Below, one piece after another: positions 1 through 13,878 of a stretch of DNA of 64,000 nucleotides. Positions within the stretch are counted from its first letter, which is position 1. Each line of letters begins with the position of its first letter. The translations under genes were made by a program, and so were the position numbers. The stretch covers positions 17,367,001 through 17,431,000 of the forward strand of contig OU612066.1 of assembly GCA_914767715.1 (NCBI GenBank). The letters run 5' to 3'. This DNA is from Membranipora membranacea. Taxonomy: Eukaryota > Bryozoa > Gymnolaemata > Cheilostomatida > Membraniporidae. The notes beneath the pieces were generated by a model. It was not told where the DNA came from, searched no databases, and saw nothing but the letters and a program-made list of their open reading frames with translations.

Positions 1-904
1 TCTGTTTTCTGTCACTAAGTGAATAGTGAAGACTCATGAACAAAATGCTAACAGTAATCTCACTCACCTCTCACGGAGAGTGTATGAGTAACTTGGTGGT
101 CTTGAGACTGATTGATGTCAAAGAATGTGTAGTAGAGTGAAGCAAAAGAGTCTGTGTTGACTAGCTAGATTCACCAGTCTTCCCTTCACTAGTTTGCAGA
201 TGTGGACTGTCTCTGTCTGTGCCGAGGTAGAGGTCAGGAGAGAAACAAGAAATCAACCATTCATATCATTCAAATCAGATTAACAATCACTTTTTACTCA
301 CTACACACACTACACACACTGGCTATAATAAAAATAAAATATTTAATTATATCTATTGAAATCCAGCTTAGCGGATGATTGTCAACTTCCACATACACAG
401 GAAGGAATGTCAAAAGTTCAGCAGAGTCAACTCCAAGACTCTAAGCTCCAATTCCCACTGTTGGGTTCAAAATTTTGGAGGTGCAACCGTTCCTTGGGAA
501 ACAGTTTTGGCAAACTATCAAATCAAAGTTGGGACAAACTGTTCTGATTGGCTGAACATGTTTGCATAATAACCCATGAACCTTAACGTGACAATAGATA
601 TGATGAGTACCCGAAAGAGCCGCCCGTATGAATGATGTTAATGAGACAGTGATATGATTGGTTGAGTATTTTGTAGTCCGAAAAAATGGTATGAGTCTAT
701 CAAAATATATCTGAATCTATACTGACTCATTGAAATTATTGTTGAGGTAAGATGATCTTTAATTCAGGACTATGCTGTCTGCATTGTAAAAAAAAGCCTA
801 GAATATTTTGGGAAATTTGATCTAGTAATTCTTGAAAGGTTATTTGAGGACAATCACGTTCCAATTGCTCACTCAATGCACTACTGTCGACAAGAAACGA
901 AGCC
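1..904. other. 5' flank of the first gene
   Basis: No coding exon is supported here. The short open frames lack splice signals and family resemblance. A CA-rich stretch (tcactacacacactacacacact) lies near 298-320. On the minus strand a donor-like AG|GTGAGT occurs near 62-80, which could be an untranslated exon of a gene lying to the left, but there is nothing to join it to. The region probably holds the promoter and 5' UTR of the plus-strand gene that starts at 905. Confidence 0.4.
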
Positions 905-3900
905 ATGATGAATTTCTTTGGTGATGCCAACAATTCTCCATCAACTGGAAGGTGAGTGAATCACATATATGTGAGTAACTGTTGACTTGATCGATGATGA
1001 TCATCAATTAATCATGAGGCGATAATAACTAAGAGTATTTGATTCTAGTAATAAGAAAAATAGTAAGGATTATTTATAATTCGAGATCATTTTTCGAGAG
1101 ATGCTTGACTGACCATTTACACCAACCGACTCGATGTTAGATGGTATAAATGTATTCATATATTGATATGCAACTAGCCACCACAGTGGACGTGGTGGCG
1201 TGGGTGGGTCGTCATGGCTCAATTAACAATTTTCAATTATATATAATTTCTTTCGTCAGGCTTCATTGTTGACTTTTTACCTTCAGCCCATCTGGCGGTG
1301 GTCAGCCGATGTTTAACTTCTTTGGTGGCGCTGCCGATGACTCCACATCAGGGCAAAATGATGACGGTGAAGGAGGTGCTGGATTCTTGGCAGCGTTATT
1401 TGGAAAAGGAGCTGATGCTGGTCAAAATGACAGTCAGCCCGCTGACATTTTCAGTAGCAACTTCTTTGATGGGTATGTATCTATACAAACATTTCAATTA
1501 ATCTTTTATTTTGCGAGAGCTTGAATCGTAGCAATTGAAGACTGGTCGGGATTTCATCTTACCATTGCCTCATGGATTCAAACTCGTTTGAGACATGGTA
1601 AGAATTTGGCCACCTGAGAGTAGTTGACAACACTCATCCACATCTGCTTGATTCATTTGTGCCAGATATTTCCTAATACCTCCCTCCATATCATTACAAA
1701 CGATCAGAAGATATGCAATGTAATTTATTGAATGGTGATCAACTTTAATGTTCTTGCGCAAAGATGTTATCATCATAAGTTATAATGTTTAGTCTAGGTA
1801 AGTATTTGTAGTCTAACTCCTCGTTCGATGCATTCTTAAGCATATTTCCATTTGCTTTCGAATACCAGAAGTGATGCGGACCCGGACAACAGCCTAGACG
1901 CCGATGACTCCCAATCTTTACCATTCTTTATGCGTCCTCCAACTGTCCCTAAGCAGAAGTCAGGCTTCTCTAGCCCAAAACCTCATCAGGCCAAAGCAGA
2001 CACCAAAGGAACAAGTGGTGGCTTTAGTAAGGAAAACAAGCTGCCAGGCAAATCACAACTGCCTAAAAGGTGATTACAAGGTCCTACTACTATTCATTCT
2101 GTGGAAAAGAGTAAAGATTTCACTGGCCTAATGCCTAGTGGTTAAATGTTAACCATTGTGTCGCGTTTCTACCCACATAGATGAGCAGGTCATGTTCTTA
2201 CAAAAATATACTACACACGATTCTGCCTGAACTGATCCTGCCCTGTATAAAAATTATGCCCAATCAAAAAATACTTACTTTCCCTGGGAAAAATTCTGGG
2301 GGACTAACCTACTGCATGTCTTTGATGCTCTACCCAGACCCCTTTACAAACTTTTGCAAGTTGCATGCCATTTACTAGTCATGCTATTATTTAGGGAAAG
2401 CTATATTTGCTCAGCAAGACATGCCCACTATTAGTTTCCTAATTAATTAAGGTATGAAACATCAAGTTAAATGTCCATCATCAGCAGTGTTTGTTTTCAT
2501 TTTTGACAGTTCTGCAAAAGTCAGCAGGGACAGTCCGGTTGAACGAGGTGTAAGGTTTGTCGATGGCATCACAGCTGGCAATGCTGTCAAAGAGAAATCT
2601 CTTGTAACAGATCACCATAAAGCTGAGAAAAAACAAGCTGTTAAGCCAGCACCACAGAAGTCAACTGATGGTTTTCCCTTATTTAAAGAACAAGTAAGAA
2701 CATCTGCTGAGAAAAAGAACTCTCAAAAAGTAGCTTCTATAGGGAAACAAAGCAACCCACAATCTATTCAGAAGCGTCAAAGCTTTGACATACCTACTGC
2801 AGTTGACAATACAGCTAACAAGAAGAGAAGAGCATCTCCTGAAATGATGCCACCACCGACAAGCTCAAGATCATGGGTTCATCCTATGCAGAAAATCAAT
2901 GAGCATTCACCAACAGGTCCTACAGTTGAGATAGCCAACATTCCGCTCAAACCAAGCAAAGAAATGAAGCCTCCTTCAGCAGCAAAGCCAGAGGAACAAC
3001 CCAAGTCAGAACAGGATATGAGATCTGCAGAGATGAGCATCACTGAAAAATTCCTCGATTTGGACACCAAACCCACACAATGGAAACTCGGCTCATTACC
3101 TGGAGAAGTGTGTACCATTGAGAAGCATCCCACTCATGATATGAAGCTCACCGAAGAAGGACAGTCTACTTCTAAGCCAATGAAACTCAAAGATAAATTC
3201 TTCCAAACATTTGCTAAGCACTCTACCCCTGCTGCACTCGAAATGACTGATGACGAAATTGTAAGTGGATCAGTTGTTAGGTCTGTGGAAGGGAACAGGA
3301 TGAAAAGGTTTGAAGCGCTTCTAAGAGAAGAGGAACAAGATTGCAACGATACACTCTTAAGAGAAGAGGAGCAAGATAGCATGGAGGAACAACATACTCA
3401 AGTCAACGCCAGTATACACCCAGCAATGGACAGTACTTTCAACCTATCAGCAGCTGACAGTTCTCACAATGATTCTGGAACAGCGACAGCAGAAGAGTTT
3501 ACGGCAGCACTCATGATGCCTGAGTATGAGCAGCTGAGGGAACACCTGTCTAATCTCCCGGCGGCAAAGGCTTCTGGGAACTTTGTGTTCCAGGTAATTT
3601 GATCGAAAACACTTAAATGCTTTTTGTAGCTACTAAATTCAAGTCCCATATTATATTATTATCCTAGGTCCCCTCCAATAAGCTTGCTTAGTATCCAGAT
3701 TTCTGGATGCTTAAAACTGAGAATCAAGACATTTTATAACAAACTCTCACCTCTTTAATGATCATGATTATGTATAGTGGTATGTCTCTACCGTAAACAA
3801 TCATGAGATGTTTCAAGAGTTTAAATCCTCTGTCTGTCAAAACTGTTTTAAAATTTAATCCTGAGCTGAGCCATTATATTCTCTGCAAGATAACAGTTTA

Positions 3901-4599
3901 TATCTCGTGAGATCCACATGCAAATTCCATGGTGTCTGGATTTCAATTGATGGTTTCAAATGTAATCACAGGTGTACATGGACACTTTTGTATTTCAGGT
4001 TGCTTCCAGTGTAGACGCCCTGTTTAAGTGTACACAGACTGAGGCGGAGAAAGAACAGGACACTATCGGTGAAACTCAGTCTTTTATGATGAGCAGGGTA
4101 AGTACTTGCAAAATGAGGTTATATACAATAGCTGCTCAAGTGAGATTGAGACTCCCTGATTGGAAGCACCAAACGTTTGGAGTTGCCTCCAATAGATGTT
4201 ATCAAATTCCATCAAATAATGCCATCATTTGTCATTTTCCTTTGATGTGCTATCAAGTGTACTAATAAACAAGCAGAATAAAAAAAAGTTGTAAGAATGT
4301 TTGCATTATGGCTTGGGATTACAATTATTTGAAATGGTTATTTATTGCATTATACTTGTATTGGCATATAATTGTATTGGTATTTATCATATTGGCACAT
4401 ATTACCGTTACAGATGACTAATATCAATGATGTACTGAACTCTCAGCTGGAGGAATGCAACGCCATGCATCAGGCTCTCATTGACGAGAAGCTGAGTCAT
4501 TTATCCTCAATACTGGACGAAATCAAGACCAACCAAGAGGAGCTGGATAAATACAAAAAACTCCTGAGAGCACTCAGTATGGACGTAAACGAGCAATAA
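905..4599 (+). CDS. Unrecognised coiled-coil protein with FFG motifs, six exons
   Basis: Exons 905-951, 1287-1472, 1869-2069, 2510-3593, 3999-4097 and 4414-4599 join in one frame to give about 600 residues and end in TAA. I do not recognise the family. The N-terminal 80 residues repeat a short aromatic motif (MMNFFGDA, MFNFFGGAADD, SSNFFDG, then LPFFMRP) among Asp, Ser and Gly. The middle (about residues 145-505) is Lys/Ser/Pro-rich and looks disordered. It contains a tandem pair of LLREEEQD units near 3320-3385. The last exons encode a heptad-like helix (NINDVLNSQLEECN... LLRAL), a likely coiled coil of about 60 residues. No signal peptide or membrane segment is visible. The low-complexity body and terminal coil resemble scaffold, centromere or meiotic structural proteins in general style only. 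The gene model is well supported; the function is unknown. The start is the first of two adjacent ATGs. Confidence 0.8.
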
Positions 4600-5618
4600 A
4601 AGTACTAAGAAATGACTATATTATGATATATATGTACCCCCGCTTAGCGACAGAAAAACACATGAAAATGTTCATAAAATATTAGATTTCTAGGCAAATA
4701 TCCGAGTACTTGACAGTCCATTTGCTGATTTTTATTTCCAGCTGTTCGTTTGAGGCAGCAAAGCAAGGAGGAATCATGTATGTTTTTCCTGCTTGTTGTA
4801 TTGTTTACCAGTTCAGAATTCCTATATTATTCATATACTATATTGCTGTCTTGGTTTTTGCTATTTTTGTTTTAAACTTTCATTATTGTTGTGTTAGGTG
4901 ATACCTCCTGATCTGTTGCTTGTTATGGAATTTTAAGGCGTTTGCTGTAGCTGTTGTTGTTCTCTTCATTACAATAAAAAACGACACAAGCACTATTGCC
5001 ATCCTTGGATGACCAGCCAAGGTTGTCCACAAGATAACCGATGCTTACACCATTAAGCAAGAATAATTTTTTTTTATGTAAGAATATTCAATATCATATA
5101 TCTGTCAATAACTGCTAATAATAAGTCTTGAAAGACGACAGACAAAATTTGCAAAATAACAACGATTATAACTACAAAGGGTACAATAAACATCTGTAAG
5201 TATATACATACAAGTTCATAATATATATACAGTTAAAAAGACCCAAACAGTGAAAAACTCTAAGAAATATAAAAGGGAGTTATGTTCCCTTATAAAATAC
5301 AGGGGCAGCTCTAACAAAAGTGCCTAAATCCGATAAAAACATCAACAATACTGTATGTGATACAGTTAGAGTAGGTAATACACTGTCTTTGGTAGGAGCT
5401 TAGATGAAAAAAGTATGCAGTACCCATAAATTTCTAGAAATAAATAGCGTAAAGCAGAAACGAATGACTATCAAATGCAGAAAGTCGGCTGTTTCTATTC
5501 TTGATACATATTTACAGTGCAAATAGAATATATATTATATTATGCTTCAGCATTTGCAATATAAACATAAATAATGATGACTTTTTCCTAAATAAAAACA
5601 TGAGAGAGTTATATATGA
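4600..5618. other. Convergent 3' UTR space
   Basis: This stretch lies between the ends of two convergent genes, the plus-strand FFG-motif gene and the minus-strand SKP2 gene. It is AT-rich and I see no convincing exon. Short frames at 4710-4901 are hydrophobic, without splice support. It most likely holds the two 3' UTRs. Confidence 0.45.
4973..4978 (+). terminator. Probable poly(A) signal of the FFG-motif gene
   Basis: An AATAAA lies about 370 bases after the stop codon at 4597-4599, at a normal 3' UTR distance. No other gene on this strand lies between them. Confidence 0.5.
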
Positions 5619-8600
5619 CTATACTGGTAGGTCGCGGACTCTGTGACCCCAAATACTAGTCCTGTAAGGAGCTACTGTAGGCCTAGCAGTAGTTGAAAAT
5701 AATTCGGTGTTAACTTGTATGGACGGTAGGCCTCTCATAACTGCAATCAGGTTGTCTTCTTGCATCATGCTATGAATACTTAATAGCTGCAGCTCTGGCA
5801 TTAGGTTGAGACAACTACAAAATATAAATAAATAAATACATCTAATAAGTTCATGTGAAGGAAAATATGATAGTACTAGTGGATAACACAGATGAATATC
5901 CTCATTACATTCCCTTGCTTCCTCGATATGTATTTTTCTTGATGCCGCATTTAGACAAGCAAATAATCATAGCTCTGTAGCTTTATGACGAATATATCAA
6001 TGGACAGTTCAATCATACTGTCGGAGATCGGAGCTGGTGCAGTTGAGTTGGCAAAATTTCTTCAAATGAAAAGGTAAATCCAACAGGAAGCAACTCAAAA
6101 GTCTTCTGTTCAAATTAAACAATATTTTGGGGGAGAGGAGCACATTTTGAACCCAATCTTGTAAGATATTTTAACAGCGTCGCACAATACATATTGGAGT
6201 TGCTCCCCTCTACTTCAACATAACAAGCGGAGTGGAGACAACTCAAAATTTGTGAAAACAGCATCGCGCACAACCAAAGTAAGTGATGTATTAATTTACC
6301 TGAAGCTTTGCGGTATGATATAATAACACCTGCTGAGATGTAAAGCTTGTAGTTTGACCAGTGATTGCTGAATACAGTATAAGGATTTCTCTGTCAGTCC
6401 AAGAGAGTCGCTCAAGTCTAATTCTAAGAGATCAGGACAAACAGACACTAACAGCTCAACATCTGCAACAAAGAGAAGTTAGTTTTATCATTGTCTGCTA
6501 ATTACCCACATTGCGATGAACAGCAAGACAGAAAGCTTTAATTTTTCTCCATACAAGCAAAACATGACTTGCCATCTGTTTGTGTTATGCAAATAGGCTA
6601 AGTACTGTATGATAACAGTGCGTGCTGTAATAATAAAAACCTCAAATTTCATCATTCTGGGTTTAAACTCTGTGATAGTACAAATGGCAAAGAATTGTCA
6701 GAACAAGATGCATAACAAGCAGCGGAGCGGATTTATCTATTTGGAGAATGGAGTGGTATGGGCTCTCCGTGATAATTACCATTTTTTGACGGGGCACAAA
6801 TCTCAAGCAGAACAGACAGTTAACAAATACATAAAACGAACCATGGTGTGTTCGTTTCCACTAGCAACGAAAGCTAGCAAAATGAGATGACGATTGGTAA
6901 TAAGTCAGCTCCTCTTATACCAACATAAGCCCTATTTTGAGCACATAGTTACAATAGGGTTTTTGTTTGTAAAAAGAGTTAGTAGAATGAGTACTTACCA
7001 TGATCAGTCATGAAGTCTCGACAGCCTGAGAAGTTGAGCGAAGTTAGTGAGCTGGGTAGATTGAGTAATACTGGACGGACATCAGACTGTGCTAAACATG
7101 TCCATGAGATATTCAGCTCCTGAAGCCTGAGTAAGAAATAAATAAATGAGGAACCCCGTATGATATGGTTTTGTAATATAGCGTTGCAAGATTTAGAGTT
7201 GACTGTCTGTTAGAAGCATATGTATGGTGGGCCAACAACAGCAAATGCAGCGAAGGGACCATAACATTATCCTCGGAAAGATTTGTGAAGCCATGATGTC
7301 AACATTCAGATGGAAATAGTTCATTTGCAGTGCACATATTATATTACAAACGGTTGTAAGACACTGGGTTTACTTTTATTGAAATCATTGCCCAACACGC
7401 TGGCCGGTCTTGACAAGGTTCTGGAAACAGGCTAAACCATGATCAGCTCTATGGCATTATTACGCACCTTTCACATGATTGAAATATTTTCTGTAGACCA
7501 GTATAGTTCAAGCCCTCAGCCATTGCACAATTTAGCGTTGTAATACATTTGTTCTGAGCTATGTACCTGCAAAAAATATATTAGCATTCATTCATCATTT
7601 GAGTACTGTAAATGACGGCAGTTGTCCAATTATTTTTGTAGAAAGGACAACTCCGAACAAGCCACAAAGAACAACTTTGACATTCTATTATGTCCCTTAC
7701 ACCCGACTTTATTAACATTCCGTGTTAACCGATGTTTTATCAAAATAACCATGAATTAAGATAACTCTCATTATGCTTCTGCAGAGTTCCCAGAAGAAAA
7801 TAGCCTTGAAAATGGATATGATAAACATTGTGTGTATTCCTCTGAAAAACTTTCATAGACAATGCTGTATAAAGATGAAAGGCTTTCTTAAAAATGTAAT
7901 TTACCTGCATGATTGCTCGTTGACGGTGACATGTTCCAGACTTAGTTTCTGTAGATGTTTACAATGAGAAAGAAGTTCATTGAGTGACTCTGTAGATATG
8001 GAAGCCATCGTCAGATCCAGATACTGTAGTTTACATATTCTCAATATGCGATGCGTGAAAATTTGTCCTAACACCTACAGAAAAATTAAATATATATCAT
8101 TTGTTTCTTGTGTTGTGTTTGTATTACATATTGGATGTGAGTGTTAGTTTCTTCTTCTCCTACAAGAATAGATTATTCCAACTTCATTATTCATAACTGC
8201 TGTCTCATGTTTATCGTGGCACACATTGTAGGTCAAGTTCATTCTAAGGTCATTTAATTCGGACTTAGCTTTGGCTTTGGACAAAATCTGCTGGTGCCCA
8301 GATATTGGAATAAAGTGAAGTGGACTGGCACATACAAAAAGCATGATGCTTTATTTCCCAGGTATAAAAGATCAACTCATATTATGTTGCTACCATTATA
8401 CCTAAGATTACAGTGGCTACGCAAAATACAACTTTTGGAGCCAAATAAAAGAAAGAGATCGAAGAAAATGGTCATTTAATAGCTTGCATTCTACAAGACG
8501 CAACTACAAACACATACCTCTGCTGAAGAAAGTCGCAGATATTCACATCCTCTGTTGAGAACAGAGTTACCCAGAATGCCCTGAGGAAGTACGCGGCCAC

Positions 8601-11600
8601 TTAGATCCAGGTGCTTCCATAAACTTTCATCATAGCTGTATAAGTCATACCATCAAGAAGTTAAGTTCTTATGCTTTTATTTTCCAAAAAAACAGAGTGA
8701 AAGGATAGCAAAAAGTAAGGCATTTGGATGACATGCCCATGACACTCTTTTAATCCAAACAAAGGAAAATAAACACGGTAACTTCAAATGTCAAGCATCT
8801 TTGTTTTGTCCTTAGTTTGCATTAAAATCGTTTTGCAATACTGGAAATAAATAAGACCTGGTAGTTGATGGATATAAATCTGAATTTGATAGCGGTGTTG
8901 TAGACCCGGATGTATACTGGAAGTCTATATTTTGACATTATATGTAATACTATATGCAGTTGACCCGGACATGAAATGGAAGTATATATTTTGTAATATT
9001 ATATGCAGTTGAATGTTGGTCGGTTTAGTAGCAAGCTTCCATAGATGAATGAGATCAGGTTTTATTTATATATTCTGACCACAAGCAAATAAAATAGTCA
9101 AAAACGAAAACTTTTCAATGAATGTGATAACCTACATGGACTAAACAAAGGGGAGATACACAACCTGTGCAAATATCATCATCATCTGCTGAACGATGGT
9201 TACAATATGAACTCACGCCAATCTTTTCCACCGCTTGCACACCCGAGCACATTTTACCAGTATAGGCTTTGGCATAGATTTAAATATACTGAGTACAAGT
9301 TCATCTGCCATGTAGCTGAAATAGCCATCCCCGGTAATATTGTCAGATCTTTCCTCCTTAGCTGGTTCGGGACGCCGCCTGATTCTTAGCCCGAGTTCCG
9401 ACCATCCTCTCCTACTTTCTTCTGGTGAGTCAAATATAGTTATTGCTCTGTTCTTTGTGATCTCAGGATGCTTTGCACAGATGGGCTAACGTGAAGAAAA
9501 TGAAATGAAGATGTGTTATGTATAAAGGACAGCTTTCAAACCTGTGGATAATAATGCCATTATTTGCAAATGATTTCAATCTGGGGAATAGCTGCAAATA
9601 ATGACAATAAAAATGACATGTATTTAGTATCCATGACAATATTAGTTCTTCAATTGTAAAATGTTGACTTTTCATCAGGAGATGACCAAATCAAAGCCAA
9701 ACAACAGATTATTTGCAAACAAATGAAGTTAGTCAGATTCAAATCTTTCAGAAGCTGTTCCGAGCTATGCTGACCTCATAAAACACATTTTATCTCACCT
9801 GATGCCCACTTTTGAATCTGTTATGAATAGAGAACTTTGTTTTGAAATCATGTGTAGGTGAGGGTGTGGGAAATATTCCTGCCACTTCTTCTTCTGTGGA
9901 GGACAACTCCCCGCTGCTGTCCAGAAATCCTACAACAGAATGGATCTCTGAAATTCTTGGCAAACTGAATATACATTTAGGAAACCTGGTAAACAACAGA
10001 ACTACCCTAGGATTATATTAATATATCAAATAGTCCAGCAATGTGAACGTACACATGGTGTAATCTCATGCAAATACATTTGCGGCCAACGTGAAAGAAC
10101 ACATTGTGCCATATGAACAAATATAAATATACCATAATACCAAATATACCATAATCTCCAGCATGTTTGCAACAACTGTCAAATATGTGGAGAAAAGTGG
10201 TTAGTGCATGATTGAATCCCTTTCATATGTAATTCGAAGGAATAAGGAAGGCGGTGGACTGATTGGAATGCAGGATATATTATAATGATGGAGAAACAAC
10301 CAAACCAAACCAAACCAAGAGTGCTCAGGTATTTTATACTGGTGATAAACCTGCAGTATACATACCTGTGATACCAAGGTCTGTAAGAGAATCATCATCC
10401 AGTAGTGGTTTATTTTTACGTATCACAGTGTAAGCCGGTCTCAGACGAGAGTGCTTCCTGTTAGTGCCTTTAGCTGCTGGATCTTTATCAGGGTGCCGTC
10501 TTTTCCTGAAAGAGACAAAAGAGTAAGTCAGTTAAACGTTGAATGAAAAGTAAGAATGATACTGGCAACAGAACCCTACTACAGGATGAAAGAATACACA
10601 GATGCTTAGGCCTTAGGCCTATGTAAAATATCAACAATTTTAGAATTAAAATTTACCAAATTTCCAAATAAACCCAATTATGAGGATAGGTGAGCTACAT
10701 AGTCAATTTTTGGGAGGAGCTTTCTAAATAGCCTCCTATACACGAGAAATCGTGTTTGATATCCAAAACCTTTGGTGTAGCCATGAGTAGTGAAATTATG
10801 GTGTGAGGCAGAGTACATTCATTATCAAAGTGACAAAGTGCACAATTTCATCAGATACCATTCTGCTGTTATGATATGTTATAATTCCAAAAACTACACT
10901 TGGCCAATGGACAAAGAAATGTTTTGGGAAACAGGTAACTTCACCTGTGCACAGTCATTTCTAATGACTCTACACCTGCCTATCATATCAATACCCTGAG
11001 CTTTGGGAAGGAAAGTAACGACACTACCAACAACTTAGAGGAGATGAAATAACCTAGAACAAAACAGTCTATTGTCTGAAGGGTTATTGAGCCCATTTAA
11101 AAATCTTGAGGAATAAAATTGAATCAATAATCACAGCACTGAGCTGTGAACCAAGCAACAAAGAAAATTTAATTTCCATAGTTTCTAGACACTGAGAAAT
11201 ATTGATGTTTTTGCATCAAGGTTTAATTCAGGTCGCTGGATAGGTGTAGGGTAGAAAGACAACGCAATGAAAACAAGTTTGAGTCCCCAATACTTTTTCC
11301 CCCTCTCAATCTGACAACACCCAGGCCATGATAATTAGCTTATTATCTATCATTCGAAATGCTCAGGAAATAAAAAATACAAGTGTCCTGTTAGAAACAT
11401 CTGCAATTAAATTCAAAACCAGAACACAGATTAGCCGTCTTGTCTAAGCAGAAACAAGTTCCATTAGACATCAAATCACCATTTTCTTTGTGACTTTCGG
11501 AAGCAGGGGTTAGAGACAAATATGTTAGTTGCACCAGGGAGGGTGGGATCCCACCCTCCCTGGTTGCACTCATCATGAAGCCATACTGGTGTTCAATAGA

Positions 11601-12034
11601 TAGATATAATATAGTTATCACAAGCATCGAAGCAAAAATCTGACCACATAATAAAGGAAGCGAGAAGAGAAAAACTCACTAGAGCAATCTTTCGATTGCA
11701 CATATCCAATTGAATCGTAATCGGTATAGGATACCCTTGGCAGTCCTCTCTCTCAGATGTAGCCGTGTAGAAAGCGAGGAACATAATCTACAAACTACAT
11801 ACCATCCATAGAATCTCACAGAAAGGAGTACTCCTTGCTCAAACCTTACCAAAAACTAGAATTCAAGGAGTTCTCATCACAGCTAGTCCCCGAGTTGTCA
11901 GAGAGATTATTTATCCATGAACCGTCCAATGATTGTGACTCTTGATTATCTGCTGCTGTGCTGACAGGCACTGTGTGCTGACTGTCAGTACTCTTAGTGA
12001 CGGAGTCCAAGAAGCTTCCTTCATGCTCTGCCAT
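5619..12034 (-). CDS. SKP2: S-phase kinase-associated protein 2 (F-box/LRR protein)
   Basis: Ten exons, read on the minus strand: 12034-11850, 10505-10366, 9929-9799, 9485-9217, 8635-8518, 8074-7905, 7566-7468, 7126-6999, 6462-6300, 5814-5619. Phases close exactly to about 532 residues. SKP2 is the substrate receptor of an SCF ubiquitin ligase that marks CDK inhibitors for destruction. The F-box is near residues 206-242 (YMADELVLSIFKSM then VCKRWKRLA). The next exon gives YDESLWKHLDLSGR, closely matching vertebrate SKP2 after its F-box. Leucine-rich repeats follow (LQYLDLTMASIS, LQELNISWTCL, LLELDLSDSLGL, LSRCYYIIP). The tail has TARPTV and IWGHRVRD, like the C-terminal strand of SKP2. The protein is about 100 residues longer than the usual 424, all in the disordered, Lys/Arg- and Ser-rich N-terminus. 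Exon 4 was extended to the acceptor after a strong pyrimidine tract near 9490 because only that keeps frame. Confidence 0.92.
11533..11564. repeat. Perfect 32-base palindrome
   Basis: The arms accagggagggtggga and its exact complement meet without a spacer, about 290 bases beyond the donor of the first SKP2 exon, in intron 1. A related but imperfect hairpin (gggagggtggga ... tcccaccctcc) lies near 40940-40970. Confidence 0.75.
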
Positions 12035-13878
12035 CTTTATACTCAATATGATCAACTAACCGTCACAAGATTTACCACTACAGAAATGCCTGCGTGTGCA
12101 TGTATGCCCCTGTGCCAGTGGGTGCTATGTATTAGTATATTTGAGTTTCGCGCAAATCAATTTTGAAATTTCAAACCGAAACCATTGCTAATCAGTTTGA
12201 GTAACATGGAATAACTGATAAAGCATTGTTTGTATACACAGTGGTGTTGTGAGCATGGTTAGTCCAGTCATGACATTTAATATGATTAGAAAATGCTATA
12301 TAAATGCATTACAAAGCAAACAAAAATTCAAAAGATGCTACAGCTGGGGTGCGTAGCCAATCAGATTAAATTTTAGGTACATTATTCAACTGTGTATGAG
12401 GATACTGAATGGACTTTCAATCTGGTGATTTAAATACCATTCCCGCTGGGTATTAAAAAGCGTCATATGAGAAACACAACAAGATACTGGAGAAGTCTTT
12501 GTAAAGCTAACAGTTTATAAAATGATAATTACCTCAAGTTTTTGACAGTGCTGCTAGATTCAAATTTCGTATCAAGTGTGGTGATGTAGATCTCAATTAA
12601 ATAATTCAATATTGAAATATAACTTGATATTACATTACATTTAACTATCATGACGTTATCTTTTTATCGATAACTTTATTCTCCTTTTGAGAATTCCGGT
12701 ACAACCAAAGTTTTGTTATACAGGACCTTATCGAAAACAGACATTTAATCACTACAAATTTTTGATACTGCACTGCACTAGTTTCTAAACTGATGAGAGA
12801 ATAATGGTGGCAGGTGGCAATACTATGATGATATTGAAATATGTACTGCAATATCAGTCACACTCACCAGAAGAGCTATGGCCCAACTGAAGGCACACGC
12901 GCAAAGAGAATTCAATACCACATTTTATGTAAACATGTTATGTAAATGTAGTGTAACTATTGTGTACCTTAAATTTGATCTGAGTGGCTGTGCACCCATC
13001 TAAAAATTTCAAGATTTTATTTCGCACGCAAAATTGTGACAATAATCAAACACCATGTTCAAGATTTCTAAATTATATTGTTTTTCTGCCAGGAACACAA
13101 TTTGGAGTTGCCCTACTAAGCACTGGGTTGTTCAGGGATGGGACAACTACCATTTAGCATGGCCTATTGATAAAGAACTAATCCGACATCAACACACTGG
13201 GTCCTCAAGAAATGACACACTGGAATACATAAACAGAGTCTTCCCAATGGTTTGTATCACTGGATTAGAACATGATCTCCAGACATCATTTACCAACGGG
13301 CAACATCAAATCATGACCTCATAATCCCCTATATTATACTCATGAGGAAGGAATTATTGTACAACACCGGTCATATGTTAATGTGGCAAAACAACAAGCA
13401 CAACTGGTTGATTTTTACTCAATAAGGCTGCACCTATAGATCTTTTTTTTACTATTCAGCAATTGGAGACATGAAATAAAAACACTCATGAATAGATAAA
13501 CGAATCAGACCTAACCACAATGAGCAATCAAAAAAGGCAAGCTGAAATTTTACATCTGTGTCAGAAAATGCCAACATGATAATGAATATTGATGCGTTAC
13601 TCATAGTGTTAAAAGTTAATGTTATGCCAAAAAGAGAAGAGAGCTGACAGATATCTAATGTATAAGCAGACTTGGCAAGGAATGTCACTAACACATTAAA
13701 ATTTTATTAGCTCCATGTATGTCAAAGTTTCAAGTCTGAATATAAGTAAGTTGGCCTAATTCCCTGGCGTAATTGAGTGGGTTGAAAATAAATAGAATTG
13801 CTAGAAGCAAGTTTAGGCCTAGAGTGTAATTTTTTTAATGTCCATTGACTATTTTTAAAACTGAACAGCAAAGCTTAC
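12035..13878. other. Region between the two SKP2 first exons
   Basis: This is upstream of the proximal SKP2 start and would be intron for a transcript begun at 13.9 kb. Small open frames (for example 13055-13324 on the plus strand) have no splice or family support. I see no other gene here. Confidence 0.4.

Noticed and set aside
9217-9421. SKP2 exon 4 starting at the acceptor near 9422
   Set aside because: That start puts the F-box out of frame with exon 3; the acceptor near 9486 with a strong pyrimidine tract restores phase.
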